The notes beneath the pieces are model-generated. The model searched no databases and was not told where the DNA came from. It was given only the letters and a program-made list of their open reading frames with translations. The translations under genes and the position numbers were made by a program. This document shows positions 16,383 to 25,561 of a stretch of 32,408 bases of DNA, one piece after another; position 1 is the stretch's first letter, and every line of letters begins with the position of its first letter. The stretch comes from Treponema zioleckii (lineage in GTDB: Bacteria > Spirochaetota > Spirochaetia > Treponematales > Treponemataceae), in the NCBI RefSeq assembly GCF_014737315.1, contig NZ_JPUF01000045.1:1-32408 (forward strand), read 5' to 3'.

Positions 16383-17264
16383 TTATTTTGCGTCGCCGAC
16401 GTATACGTCTGAATACGAACCGCTTCCATTTACGCCATTGACTTTTAGAGTGAATGAATTATCGTTTGCGATTGTAATTGTGTTTTCTGTTGAACCTGTG
16501 CTGTTTACAAGTTTAACTTCACCTGGGGTGATTTCTGAGACGCTCTTTTTGTCAAAAGCTGTGCCAGAGTATGTTCCTTTTGCAATGAAAGTGTCGGAAC
16601 CATTCTTTATCATTCCTCCGCCAACTTCGCGCATGTACAAGTACCAATTTCCTTTGCCAGTGCCTTTCCAAGAGAATTGTGTCTGGTAGTAAGCGTTTTT
16701 ATCACCGTATTTGAAGACATTCGTGTTAGATGTGTCGAAATATTTTGTTGTAATTGAATTTCCTGTTGAAGCCAAGTTGAATGTGACGGCAGTTGATGGA
16801 ATTGAGTCTGAAACTGTTGTGCTTGCTCCTGTTGTAGAAGCTACTGTTACTTTTTTTGTACTCCAGTCACCGCTTTTTACACATTTTTGATTTGTTGTAT
16901 CAATGTAGAATGCGTAAGCGTTAATTGTCACGGTAGAGGTAACTGTGATTGGTGAATCATACAGACTTGCTGTACCATAATCGATATATTCTGCGACTTC
17001 TTGATTTGTTCCGGCTGTATAATTAGCTTGGTTGAAAGTTACTTCTGGTGTTGATTCGTCTAAAGTGTATATGATTTGTACGTCTTTATCTTCGTATCCT
17101 TCTGGTTTTGTGAGTGTGACTGTGCGTGATGAATCTGAATCGCTTCCGCTTACAGTAAATTCTACGACCAAATTCTCATCTTCTGTTTCATCTGAACAGC
17201 CGAAAAATCCGAATGCTGCTGTGGCCATGAGCATTCCCGCAAAAATTTTATTGAGTGCTTTCAT
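16383..17264 (-). CDS. Putative lipoprotein with chitobiase-like C-terminal domain
   Basis: This 293-residue protein has a lipoprotein signal peptide, MKALNKIFAGMLMATAAFGF then FGC, with the lipidated Cys at residue 23, so it is probably anchored in the membrane facing the periplasm or surface. Residues about 35-140 resemble the CHB_HEX_C beta-sandwich: IIYTLDESTPEV, then SPITVTSTVTINAYAF. That domain is a common accessory module in spirochaete surface proteins. The rest is rich in Ser and Thr and has no recognised domain. The start at 17264 has GGAGG five to six bases upstream; an earlier in-frame start would add 21 residues without a signal. The function is unknown. Confidence 0.8.
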   Translation of the reverse strand: MKALNKIFAGMLMATAAFGFFGCSDETEDENLVVEFTVSGSDSDSSRTVTLTKPEGYEDKDVQIIYTLDESTPEVTFNQANYTAGTNQEVAEYIDYGTASLYDSPITVTSTVTINAYAFYIDTTNQKCVKSGDWSTKKVTVASTTGASTTVSDSIPSTAVTFNLASTGNSITTKYFDTSNTNVFKYGDKNAYYQTQFSWKGTGKGNWYLYMREVGGGMIKNGSDTFIAKGTYSGTAFDKKSVSEITPGEVKLVNSTGSTENTITIANDNSFTLKVNGVNGSGSYSDVYVGDAK

Positions 17265-17351
17265 AAAATCCTCCGTATAAAATAATCTGAAAAAAATCTT
17301 ATCACAAAAAAATATTTTTGTAAGCAAGTAACTTAGTTTTTGAGTTTCCGT

Positions 17352-18344
17352 TTATTTTACTTCGTTCAAAAGTTCGCCGCCGGAAACGAAGGCTTTTGCA
17401 TTTTCAAGCGTTGTGTCGGCAATGTTCTTAAGCGCATTTGTCGTAAGAAAGGCCTGATGGCTCGTTATAATCACGTTCGGAAAGGTTAAAAGCCTTGCCA
17501 GCGTGTCGTCGGTCATAATGTCGGTTGACCAGTCGCTAAAGAAATATTTGCTTTCCTCTTCGTAAACGTCCATTCCGATTCCGCCGATGTGACCGTGCTT
17601 TAGGGCATGTACGAGTGCCTTTGAATCAATCAGCGCGCCTCGTCCGGTGTTGATAATCACTGCGTCGTGCTTCATCATCTTCATGCTGTCGTGGTTCACG
17701 ATGTGCTTTGTTTGGTCGGTGAGCGGGCAGTGGAGCGAAAGAACGTCGCTCTGCTTAAAAAGTTCCATGAGCGGAACGTAGTCTGCCCCAAATGATTTTG
17801 ACCATTCTTCGTTCGGAAACGGGTCGTATGCGATGATTTTCATTCCGAATCCGCGGAGAATTCCAGCCATAATCTGACCGATTTTTCCAGTTCCGAGGAT
17901 TCCTGCCGTAAGGCCGTTCAAATCGCGTCCGGTAAGTCCTTCGATATTGAAATTTGCTGTTTTTGTGCGGAGGTAGGCCTGTGGAATGTGGCGTGTGAGC
18001 GATAAAAGCAGGGCTGCACCGTGTTCAGCGACCGCGTACGGTGAATATGCAGGAACGCGAAGAACTTTGAATCCTTCTGCTGCTGCGGTTTTTAAGTCCA
18101 CGTTGTTGAAGCCGGCGCATCGGAGAAGAATTGCCCGAACGCCGATTGTTTTCAGTTTGGAAAGCACTTCCGCATTCACTGCGTCGTTAACAAAAACACA
18201 TACAGCGTCAAATCCGCTGGCGGTCATTGCAGTGTTTTCGTTCAGTTTATATTCAAAAAATTCAATTTCGAATCCAAAAGATTTGTTTGCTTCCGTAAAG
18301 GAAGTTTTGTCGTAAGAGTGAGTGTCAAAAAAAGCGATTTTCAT
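17352..18344 (-). CDS. ldhA: D-lactate dehydrogenase (2-hydroxyacid dehydrogenase)
   Basis: This 330-residue cytoplasmic enzyme reduces pyruvate to D-lactate with NADH, a fermentative step that regenerates NAD+. The NAD-binding Rossmann motif is GILGTGKIGQ. The catalytic Arg is in NTGRGALID, the Glu in GMDVYEEE and the His in ITSHQAF. LLRCAGFNNVDL and the AEHGAALLLSLTRHIP helix are typical of the D-LDH (LdhA) subgroup. The start at 18344 has GGAGG five bases upstream, so the longer frame beginning at 18368 is not used. An extended -10 (TGGTATACT) sits about 25 bases upstream, and immediately beyond it a mosaic repeat fills the region where a -35 would be. Confidence 0.92.
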   Translation of the reverse strand: MKIAFFDTHSYDKTSFTEANKSFGFEIEFFEYKLNENTAMTASGFDAVCVFVNDAVNAEVLSKLKTIGVRAILLRCAGFNNVDLKTAAAEGFKVLRVPAYSPYAVAEHGAALLLSLTRHIPQAYLRTKTANFNIEGLTGRDLNGLTAGILGTGKIGQIMAGILRGFGMKIIAYDPFPNEEWSKSFGADYVPLMELFKQSDVLSLHCPLTDQTKHIVNHDSMKMMKHDAVIINTGRGALIDSKALVHALKHGHIGGIGMDVYEEESKYFFSDWSTDIMTDDTLARLLTFPNVIITSHQAFLTTNALKNIADTTLENAKAFVSGGELLNEVK

Positions 18345-18368
18345 AGCGACCTCCATGATATAGTTCAA

Positions 18369-18374
18369 AGTATA
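18369..18374 (-). promoter_or_regulatory. Extended -10 for ldhA
   Basis: TGGTATACT on the minus strand, about 25 bases before the start. The would-be -35 (18392-18397, GTGAAT) lies inside repeat copy J. GTGGTATACTTTG is identical to the sequence at the rlmB-like promoter. Confidence 0.5.
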
Positions 18375-18378
18375 CCAC

Positions 18379-18551
18379 GGAGGCGCGGGAAATTCACTTG
18401 AAAATACAAGTCAACTTGTGCGCCTCCCGCGAGTTTTGCTAAAGCAAAACTCGCGCTCTGGTGGGCGGACTTGCAGGGGTTCACAAAACGCGGCGGCAAG
18501 GAAAGCCGCGTTTTGTGGGTGCAGATTTGTTGCTCGCGCGGTGCTCGCAAC
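18379..18551 (+). repeat. Mosaic hairpin element, copy J
   Basis: The outer hairpin has new arms, GGAGGCGC...GCGCCTCC. A perfect CGCGAGTTTTGC-TAAA-GCAAAACTCGCG follows, then the CTCTGGTGGGCGGACTTGC linker, a perfect ACAAAACGCGGC...GCCGCGTTTTGT hairpin and GTTGC-TC-GC...GC-TC-GCAAC (18529-18551). This copy abuts the upstream side of the ldhA promoter rather than a stop codon. Confidence 0.88.
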
Positions 18552-18554
18552 TAC

Positions 18555-18728
18555 GGAAACGCCAGGAGTTGACTTTTGGAGTTTGAGTTGACTTGTGCGT
18601 TTCCCGCAAGTTTTGCTAAAGCAAAACTCGCGTTCTGGTGGGCGGGCTTGCAAGGGCTTCCGAGTCGCCACGACAAGCATGACGGCGACTCGGAGGTGCA
18701 GTTTTGTTGTTCGCGCGATGCTCGCAAC
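18555..18728 (+). repeat. Mosaic hairpin element, copy K
   Basis: It has the same orientation as copy J and follows it directly: outer hairpin GGAAACGC...GCGTTTCC, CGCAAGTTTTGC-TAAA-GCAAAACTCGCG, linker, CCGAGTCG...CGACTCGG (18660-18693), then GTTGT-TC-GC...GC-TC-GCAAC (18706-18728). Confidence 0.87.
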
Positions 18729-18761
18729 TTTGGGGTGGGGATATGAACTTTTCGCCTCCAT

Positions 18762-19049
18762 TTTCAATTTATCTGTGTCCCATCTGAGTTCATCCGTGTT
18801 CATCTGTGTCAGTGGAACGGCGGTTTGAGTTACTCTCTCTGAGCCTGCGTTTGTTGTGGTTTCGACTCCGCTCAACCACCGGGTGCGGTGTGCAACGGAC
18901 GCTGATCGTAGTCGAAGCGCGTTTTCCTCTTTCAATTTATCTGTGTCCCATCTGAGTTCATCCGTGTTCATCTGTGTCAGTGAAACGGCGGTTTGAGTTA
19001 CTTTCTCTGAGCCTGCGTTTGTTGTGGTTTCGACTCCGCTCAACCACCG
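18762..19049. repeat. Direct pair of 120-bp repeats (18762-18881, 18930-19049)
   Basis: The two blocks are nearly identical: TTTCAATTTATCTGTGTCCC, the TTCATCCGTGTTCATCTGTG motif, CAGTG(G/A)AACGGCGGTTTG, a TCTGAGCCTGCGTTTGTTG stretch and TGGTTTCGACTCCGCTCAAC-CACC. The period is 168 bases. They lie between the uvrC stop and copy K. Reading frames across this region are repeat artefacts. Confidence 0.85.
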
Positions 19050-19064
19050 CCCATTTTTCAATTT

Positions 19065-21107
19065 TCACTTTTCATTTTTCCATTTTCCGCTTTCCTCTTC
19101 CGCTACCGATAAATCCAAAGCTTCGCTGGCAAGGGCTTTTGCGTATATTGAATCCTGCTGCTCTGGGGCGGTCTGAGCGTCGAAAAGGGCTTTTTTCGGG
19201 AGTTTTGTCTCGTTGCGTTTTTTAAGCTCTTCTTTTGCCGCCAGCAAGATTTCTCCAGCTTTGTCGGCATTCACGTGCAATAGAGCGGCGAGTTCGTTTT
19301 CTTCGGCTTCGGTCAACGCTTCGAGCGTTATAAAATTCTGAATCAGAATCTTCTCGCGCTTGTCGCCAATGTGCGGGAGTTTCGCAAAAACTGAGACAAT
19401 ATTTTCTTTCGTTCGGAGTTCCTGGTTTCGGCTCGTTGCGAATCGGTGAGTCTCGTCGCGCACGCGTTGTAAAAGACGCAGAGCGTCGCTCCGTTTCGGA
19501 AGACAAATTGGTTTTGAGGCGTGCGGGAGCCAGATTTCTTCGTCTCGCTTGGCAAGTCCCGCAATCGGAATCTCCAAGCCCAATGCTTTTAAAACACCGT
19601 CAACCGCATTCACCTGACCAATTCCACCGTCTATGAGAATCAAATCTGGAAGTTCCGCGCCCTCGTTCTGCAGGCGGGAATATCGCCGGCTTGCGGCTTC
19701 GCGCATTGAGGCAAAGTCGTCGATTACGCCGTTCGTGGTTTTGAGCCTGAATTCGCGGTAATTTTTTTTGTCTGGCGTTCCGTTGTAGAACGAAATAAGA
19801 CTCGCAACAGGCCACTTTCCGCCGATGTGGGCAATATCGAAACCTTCGATTCTCTGCGGAAGTTTTTTGAGCCCCAGTAAATCCTGAAGTTCCGCCATTG
19901 CAGGCATGTCTCCGCGTTCACGGAGCCGTCGGATAATGTCTTCTTTTGCGTTCTGGCGGGCCATTGCCAAAGCGGCGGCGTGTCTTCTGTTCGCAGTTTG
20001 CGGAAGAAGTTTCGTTACGTCGTTTTGTTCCGAATCATTTTTTCTTCTATTGAATATATCGTTTGTTTCTTCTTTGACTTCGATGCACTTTATCTTCGTT
20101 TTTACGCTGAACGAATCTTCTATCCATTGCGTCAAAAATTCATAGGTGTCGCGGGTTGCCACGTAAATCGTCGGGGGAATCATCGATTTTTCGGTGTAAT
20201 AGGCCATTGCGAATTCCTCAATGAGTTCCTCGTCCTCGTTCATGCTCACGGCCCTAAAATTGTCGCGACCGAGCAGTTTTCCGCCGCGGAGTTTTAGAAC
20301 CGTAAAACTTACAAGCTCGCCCTCTCGGTAGTGGGCAATGTAGTCGCGGTCCTCGCTTCCGAATTCCTCAACGATGTTTTGGTTCATCATAATCGCAAGG
20401 GCTTTGAGTCCGTCGCGCAGACGTGCGGCTTTCTCAAAATTCAGATTTTTTGCGGCATTTTTCATTTCTTCAGTTAATTTTACGATTGTTTCGTCATCTT
20501 TTCCCTTAAGAAGACTTTTAATTTCATCGATAAATTCGTTATAGGTGTTCTTATCGATTTTGTTGCAGCACGGGGCTTTGCAACGTCCGATGTGATAATA
20601 CATGCACGGCGCATCCCGTTTTTTGAATGTCCGGCAATGCCGTATGGGGTAAATTCTGTAGAGCGCATCGATGAATGAATCCAGCGCGCCTGCATCGGGG
20701 TATGGCCCGAAATACTGAGAACCGTCTTTTTTGACTTGGCGGGTCTTGTAGAATCTCGGAAAGTCTTCTTTTGTGATTTTAAGCACAGGATAAGATTTTC
20801 CATCTTTGAGTTGAATGTTATACTTTGGGGTGTACTTTTTTATCAGATTATTTTCTAATAAAAAAGCCTCATATTCGTTGGCTGTTGTGATATACTCAAT
20901 GGATTTTGCGTGAGAAATCAGCAGTTTTGTTTTAATCTGCTTTTCTCCCGAAAAATATGAGGAAAGCCTGTTTTTTAGGCTTTTAGCCTTGCCTACATAA
21001 ATGACGGTTCCCTCTGGATCCCGCCATAAATATACACCACTTGTGGAAGGAGCTTTCAACGCAGTTTCGTGAAGAGATTCATAATATGTGTTGTCTAATG
21101 TGTTCAT
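19065..21107 (-). CDS. uvrC: Excinuclease ABC subunit C
   Basis: UvrC (680 residues) makes both incisions in nucleotide excision repair together with UvrB. Domains in order: a GIY-YIG nuclease (SGVYLWRD...IYVGKA, about 20-95), a Cys-rich segment (CRTFKKRDAPCMYYHIGRC), the UVR motif that binds UvrB (about 210-245), the RNase H-like nuclease (IEGFDIAHIGG to DLILIDGGIGQVNA, about 400-530) and tandem helix-hairpin-helix DNA-binding motifs (PHIGDKREKIL, about 600-655). The ATG at 21107 has no ribosome site and lies only 46 bases from the start of a divergent gene. The last residues (KWKNEK) are encoded by a T/C-rich repeat that also occurs at about 14361-14400, so the natural end has probably been replaced. 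Confidence 0.96.
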   Translation of the reverse strand: MNTLDNTYYESLHETALKAPSTSGVYLWRDPEGTVIYVGKAKSLKNRLSSYFSGEKQIKTKLLISHAKSIEYITTANEYEAFLLENNLIKKYTPKYNIQLKDGKSYPVLKITKEDFPRFYKTRQVKKDGSQYFGPYPDAGALDSFIDALYRIYPIRHCRTFKKRDAPCMYYHIGRCKAPCCNKIDKNTYNEFIDEIKSLLKGKDDETIVKLTEEMKNAAKNLNFEKAARLRDGLKALAIMMNQNIVEEFGSEDRDYIAHYREGELVSFTVLKLRGGKLLGRDNFRAVSMNEDEELIEEFAMAYYTEKSMIPPTIYVATRDTYEFLTQWIEDSFSVKTKIKCIEVKEETNDIFNRRKNDSEQNDVTKLLPQTANRRHAAALAMARQNAKEDIIRRLRERGDMPAMAELQDLLGLKKLPQRIEGFDIAHIGGKWPVASLISFYNGTPDKKNYREFRLKTTNGVIDDFASMREAASRRYSRLQNEGAELPDLILIDGGIGQVNAVDGVLKALGLEIPIAGLAKRDEEIWLPHASKPICLPKRSDALRLLQRVRDETHRFATSRNQELRTKENIVSVFAKLPHIGDKREKILIQNFITLEALTEAEENELAALLHVNADKAGEILLAAKEELKKRNETKLPKKALFDAQTAPEQQDSIYAKALASEALDLSVAEEESGKWKNEK

Positions 21108-21153
21108 AATGTTACTAAAATTATTGCAAATAAAAATGAAAAAGATGATTGAT

Positions 21154-22644
21154 ATGAAAAATTTATTCTTATTTACCTCGCTTTGTCTAGCGTCATCGTT
21201 GGTTTTCGCCTCACAAACTACAAAAATTATTGGCGGAACGAATGGCTGGGGAGAATTGCAGGAGCAAGTCGGCGTTACGACCGGAAAAGGTTATTACGGA
21301 TACGAAGCCATTCAGCTTGTAACGTCCACGCAGGAATCTACCGATGCCACGGATTTGCTTTTGACTTTTGACGGTAAGCAAATAAAAGATTCCACTGGGC
21401 ACTATACCGTCAAGACGAACAATCTCGTTTATACCACGGATGCCGTAAAGGGGCGGGGAGCTGCTTTGAGCCGCGGCGTTAACAGGGGGCTTGCCCTTGA
21501 AGGCTCTTCTTCGTCGATTTTTGGAAAGTCTGGTTTGACCGGGGCGTTCACGATTGAATTCTGGATGAATCCATCGATTGCCGAAAACGGCGAGACCGTA
21601 ATTTCTTGGCGTTCTTCAATCAGCGTGGATGGCGATTCAAAATATCAGACCATTTCGGCATCTTTCTTCAATAATCATCTTCGCTGGGAATTCAACAATA
21701 TTTTTTCAAAATATGAATCCGACGAAATCATAATGGACGGAATTTCAACATTGGTTCCTCGCAAGTGGACACGTCATACACTTTCTTTTGATGATACGAA
21801 CGGTCTTCTTGAGTATTGCGTTGACGGCAGAACCGAGGCGTTGATGTATGTTACGACTTCAAAGCATGAGAACGGCACTGTTTGCTATCCAGTTTTGGGC
21901 GTAAAAGCAGACCTTGAAATCTGTCCGGAATTTTCTGGACGCATCGATAATTTTAGAATTGACCACAGACCGTTCCATTTGGAATCAAAGAATCTTTATG
22001 CGACTGGCAACGAAAAATACAAAGTTGACGGCGGAAAAATCACTACGAATCCGATTATGGTTTCTCGTGCGGCGACCCTTAACAGAATCGACGCTTTGAT
22101 GGACGTTCCGCCTCAGACCGAGGTTCGTTTTTACGTTCGTTCGGGCGACAACTGCTACGGATGGAACGACACGTTCCCTGCCTGGAAGGAAGTTGTTTCT
22201 GGACAGGAGATTTCTGGCGTTACGGGGCTGTATTTCCAGCTTTCGGCAGAACTTTTGCCAGACGGCGGCGGTTCAAAGTCTCCGGTTCTTTCTGAAATAA
22301 AAATGAAGTACACCGAACAGGACGACCCGCTTCCGCCGTTTACGGTCAACGTGGAGCCTGGAAACGAATGCGTTACGATTTCTTGGAGCTATTCAGTTGA
22401 CGACACGGCGGGCGGCTATTACGTTTACTACGGAAACAAGAGCGGCGAATATCTTGGCGTTGCGGCCGTGGAGGGTGCGTCGCCTGTAAAAGTCGGCAAC
22501 AAGACTTCAATAAAACTTACTGGACTTAAAAACGGCACGATTTACTATTTTGCCGTTTCTGCATACTCAAAAGTTGACGGAAGAATCAGCGGAAATCTTT
22601 CTAAAGAAGTTTATGCTCGTCCGTCAGCGCGTCTCAAAAAATAG
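21154..22644 (+). CDS. Secreted protein with LamG-like and fibronectin III domains
   Basis: This protein of about 496 residues has a Sec signal peptide (MKNLFLFTSLCLASSLVFA). A concanavalin-A-like/LamG region (about 80-280) follows, with FTIEFWMNP, a WRSS strand and the RHTLSFDDTNG...YCVDGR pattern ending in GRIDNFRIDHRP. The C-terminal FN3 domain (about 400-490) contains VTISWSYS and LKNGTIYYFAVSAYS. This architecture suggests a periplasmic or surface protein that binds carbohydrate or host matrix; no catalytic site is visible. No start has a clear ribosome site: 21154 gives the cleanest signal peptide, and 21136 is an alternative. The TPR gene follows after 14 bases, so the pair probably forms an operon. 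Confidence 0.8.
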   Translation: MKNLFLFTSLCLASSLVFASQTTKIIGGTNGWGELQEQVGVTTGKGYYGYEAIQLVTSTQESTDATDLLLTFDGKQIKDSTGHYTVKTNNLVYTTDAVKGRGAALSRGVNRGLALEGSSSSIFGKSGLTGAFTIEFWMNPSIAENGETVISWRSSISVDGDSKYQTISASFFNNHLRWEFNNIFSKYESDEIIMDGISTLVPRKWTRHTLSFDDTNGLLEYCVDGRTEALMYVTTSKHENGTVCYPVLGVKADLEICPEFSGRIDNFRIDHRPFHLESKNLYATGNEKYKVDGGKITTNPIMVSRAATLNRIDALMDVPPQTEVRFYVRSGDNCYGWNDTFPAWKEVVSGQEISGVTGLYFQLSAELLPDGGGSKSPVLSEIKMKYTEQDDPLPPFTVNVEPGNECVTISWSYSVDDTAGGYYVYYGNKSGEYLGVAAVEGASPVKVGNKTSIKLTGLKNGTIYYFAVSAYSKVDGRISGNLSKEVYARPSARLKK

Positions 22645-22658
22645 AGGGAGAATCACAA

Positions 22659-25445
22659 ATGTCAGAAAATGCTCTTCTTTTGCAGCGAACAAAGGCTGCA
22701 ATTATTGCGCACGATTATGAGTTGGCTGCAAGGCTTTTAAGAAATCTTATTGAAAAAAATCCTGATGATATTGGTTTTAAAATTCAGTTGGGAAATCTTT
22801 TTGTAAAAAGCGGGAAAGATGAGCAGGCTCTTGACACTTACAATAAAATTCTTGAAATCGATCCAAAAAATTCAGATGTTTTGATTGCGATTGGCGGAAT
22901 TTACCGTCGTCAAAAAAAATACGACGATTCAATTGCGATTTTTGAAAAAGTTCTTACTTTTGGAGACACAGACCCAAAACTTTTGACGAACGTTTCGTAC
23001 AACATGGGCTTTACCTTCCGCCAGATGGGAAATTACGACGAGGCTATTTCTTGCTTTGAGGATGTCGTTGAGCGAAACAACCGCGATGTTCTTGCCTTCA
23101 ATCATCTTGGCGCGGTTTATTCGCTAAAAGGAAATCAGGCAAAGGCAATATCTTCTTTTCAGCGCGGACTAAAAATCGATCCGAATCACCCGGTTTTGCT
23201 TTTGAATCTTGCAAAAAGCTATGCCCAAATTGGCGAAGTGCAAAAAGCTCTTGCTGCATACGAAGGGGCTTTGCGTTCAAAGCCGGGCTGGATTGAGGCA
23301 ATCGAGGAATATTCAGAACTTTTGCTAAAATCAAATAAAGTTCGTGAGGCAGACAACGTTGTTAGCAATGCGTTAAAAATCAATCCGGCTGACACAAAAA
23401 TGCGCACTAAAATGGGACACATTTACAACCGTCAGAGTATTTTTGACAGCGCGGAGGTTGAATTCAAAAAGGCCCTTGACACTGACGAAACTTACAAACC
23501 TGCTTTGACGGGCTTGGCGTATTCTCAGCAGCGTTTAGGAAAAAATGATGATGCCGTAAAGACGATTCAAAAAATCACCGAGCTGGATTCCGATGACGAG
23601 TCGGTTTTAAAGCTTTCAACGTCGGTTTTGCTTTCGGCAAATTATCTTACGGCAGCTAACGAAAAACTTTCAAAATTGCTCAAAAAAAATCCAGACGATG
23701 TTGAAACTCTGAATTTGCTCGGTCAGTATTATATTCTGAATGGCGAGGCGAACAAAACTGAGTCTTGCTACGACAAAATCGACCGTATTCGCCCTGGCTA
23801 CAAAGAGGTTTATAAAGATTGGGGCTTGCGTTATTTGCAGATTGGCGATGAAAAAAATGCTGAGGATTATCTGAAGGTCGCTGTTGCAGAAAATCCGAAA
23901 GACGCAGATGCAAAGGTTGAGCTTGCTTCTCTTTACGAAAAACAGGACAGAACCGAAGAAGCCGCGACTCTTTATGCCGACGCATATTCTGCCGACCCGT
24001 ACAATAATATTTCTGCTAAAAAGCATAATTTTTACAATAAAGAAAAGTCAGAGGAAAATCCTTCTTCAATTGACATGGAAGCTGAGAACAAGGATTTTGA
24101 GCGTGGAATAGGGGAACTTTCTTTGGGCGATGACAGCGTTTTTGAAACTTCTGAGCCTGAAACTCCTGCCGCAAAAGCGGAGCCTCAAGAAATTCCACAG
24201 AAAAGTTTGCATAAAAATCCTGACGAGGAGCTTCCTCAAGACTCAGATGATTTTGATTTTAATCAGTTCGGGCTGGAAAATCTTACAAAAGATGAGGGCA
24301 ACGATATTTTTGCCGCAAGCGATTTGATGGAAGATGAAGAAATTCCAGAAAAAGGTGACGAAATTGACCTGCTTCTTGATGACGGAGTGCCAGTCGATGA
24401 AGATGATGCACCGGAAGTTGATGTGATGCCAGACGGTTCCGAGGCTGTTGATTTTGCTTCTTCTGCTTCAAATCCTGCTCGCGGCGAAAAAGATGATGAT
24501 GACGGATTTTTTAAGGACGAAGATATTGATGATATTCGTTCTACCGTTGCGTCTGACGATGATGTTGTGCCTTCTGTTGAAAGCGAGGATATTGAATCTG
24601 AAAATGACGACGTTTCTTCTGCAGAGCCGGCGGGATCAGATTCTGAAAAAAACGACGGCTTTGAAAGTGAGCCTGATTTTGATTCTGATTTTGAAGTTGA
24701 AGACCCGCTTGAAAGCATTGGGCGCGAATCTTCTTCTCAGAACCTTGATTCTCCGGCGGTAAACGATTTGAAGCGTGAATTCAAGAAAATGGCTGATGAC
24801 GCTGCTCACGCAAATTATTCGGCTCAGCAGGCATGGCGTGCAGCCCAGTTTGCGGCAGATTACGTTCAGCAGTCAAAACTTGATGACATGATAGAAGAAA
24901 AGGCTGACAAGCAGATTGAAGAAAAACTTTCCGAAAAGCTGGACAAGAAAATTGACGAAAAACTCAGTCAAAAAGTTGAGCCTTTTTCTGAAAACAAGGT
25001 TTCTGATGAACCGACCGAAGAAGACTTGATGATGAAGCGGGCTGTAGAAATGCTTCCTGCGATTGTTGGTGCAATCGAAAACCGAAATGTGCTGGAAAAA
25101 TTCCGTTCGTCGCTTTCAATGTTCTTGAAACTCCGTGAAATGCTTGAGTATCTTCCTCCAATGAAGAAAAAGCAGTTCTTTACGAGCAAAACAAGAATCC
25201 TTCTTGATTACATCATTTCTAAGCTTTCTGGAAAGCCTGGGCTTTTGGCAACTGTAACTGCCCTAATAAATTCCGGGCTTGTGAATGAATGCGAAACTGA
25301 AGACGGCTTAAATTCTCAAAAATACGGCCTTGAACTGGTTTCTGACGTCCTGAACGATATCCGTGACTTGAATGGCTCAATCGAGGACGAATATTTAAAA
25401 GACGCCCTCGACAATGAAATATTAAAATTGTTGGAAAAATTGTAA
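22659..25445 (+). CDS. Large tetratricopeptide-repeat protein with an acidic linker
   Basis: This 928-residue protein has GAGGGAGAA before its ATG. Residues 1-460 form about a dozen TPR units, for example LDTYNKILEIDPKNSDVLIA and AISSFQRGLKIDPNHPVLL, which normally build a protein-binding superhelix. Residues about 470-720 are a highly acidic, low-complexity stretch rich in Asp, Glu and Ser. From about 725 the chain becomes helical, with a heptad-like run of EEK and KIDEKL units (about 745-785), and ends in a compact helical domain (LPAIVGAIENRN to ILKLLEKL). There is no signal peptide, so it is probably cytoplasmic despite its secreted neighbour. A scaffold role is likely; the partner is unknown. 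Confidence 0.82.
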   Translation: MSENALLLQRTKAAIIAHDYELAARLLRNLIEKNPDDIGFKIQLGNLFVKSGKDEQALDTYNKILEIDPKNSDVLIAIGGIYRRQKKYDDSIAIFEKVLTFGDTDPKLLTNVSYNMGFTFRQMGNYDEAISCFEDVVERNNRDVLAFNHLGAVYSLKGNQAKAISSFQRGLKIDPNHPVLLLNLAKSYAQIGEVQKALAAYEGALRSKPGWIEAIEEYSELLLKSNKVREADNVVSNALKINPADTKMRTKMGHIYNRQSIFDSAEVEFKKALDTDETYKPALTGLAYSQQRLGKNDDAVKTIQKITELDSDDESVLKLSTSVLLSANYLTAANEKLSKLLKKNPDDVETLNLLGQYYILNGEANKTESCYDKIDRIRPGYKEVYKDWGLRYLQIGDEKNAEDYLKVAVAENPKDADAKVELASLYEKQDRTEEAATLYADAYSADPYNNISAKKHNFYNKEKSEENPSSIDMEAENKDFERGIGELSLGDDSVFETSEPETPAAKAEPQEIPQKSLHKNPDEELPQDSDDFDFNQFGLENLTKDEGNDIFAASDLMEDEEIPEKGDEIDLLLDDGVPVDEDDAPEVDVMPDGSEAVDFASSASNPARGEKDDDDGFFKDEDIDDIRSTVASDDDVVPSVESEDIESENDDVSSAEPAGSDSEKNDGFESEPDFDSDFEVEDPLESIGRESSSQNLDSPAVNDLKREFKKMADDAAHANYSAQQAWRAAQFAADYVQQSKLDDMIEEKADKQIEEKLSEKLDKKIDEKLSQKVEPFSENKVSDEPTEEDLMMKRAVEMLPAIVGAIENRNVLEKFRSSLSMFLKLREMLEYLPPMKKKQFFTSKTRILLDYIISKLSGKPGLLATVTALINSGLVNECETEDGLNSQKYGLELVSDVLNDIRDLNGSIEDEYLKDALDNEILKLLEKL

Positions 25446-25455
25446 AAACTTGTCG

Positions 25456-25518
25456 TGCTGAACTTGATTCAGCATCTGCACTGGCCGTAGCCTACGAGAC
25501 CCCGAATCAAGTTCGGGG
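25456..25518. repeat. Two short palindromes between convergent genes
   Basis: TGCTGAA-CTTGA-TTCAGCA (25456-25474) and CCCCGAA-TCAAG-TTCGGGG (25500-25518) share the loop and core GAA-TCAAG-TTC on opposite strands but have different outer arms. Relatives are at 3197 and 16322. Confidence 0.75.
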
Positions 25519-25533
25519 TGACGGCGACCTTTA

Positions 25534-25560
25534 GCCGTATCGGGCATACGGCCTTAATTT
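25534..25560 (+). terminator. Rho-independent terminator after the TPR gene
   Basis: GCCGTAT-CGGGC-ATACGGC followed by CTTAATTTTTT. It lies between the stops of the convergent TPR and aminopeptidase genes. Confidence 0.7.
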
Positions 25561-25561
25561 T

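Noticed and set aside
18411-19061. 216-residue minus-strand reading frame with internal repeats
   Set aside because: It lies wholly in repeat copies J and K and the 120-bp pair. Its repeated segments mirror the DNA repeats, and there is no ribosome site or recognisable domain.
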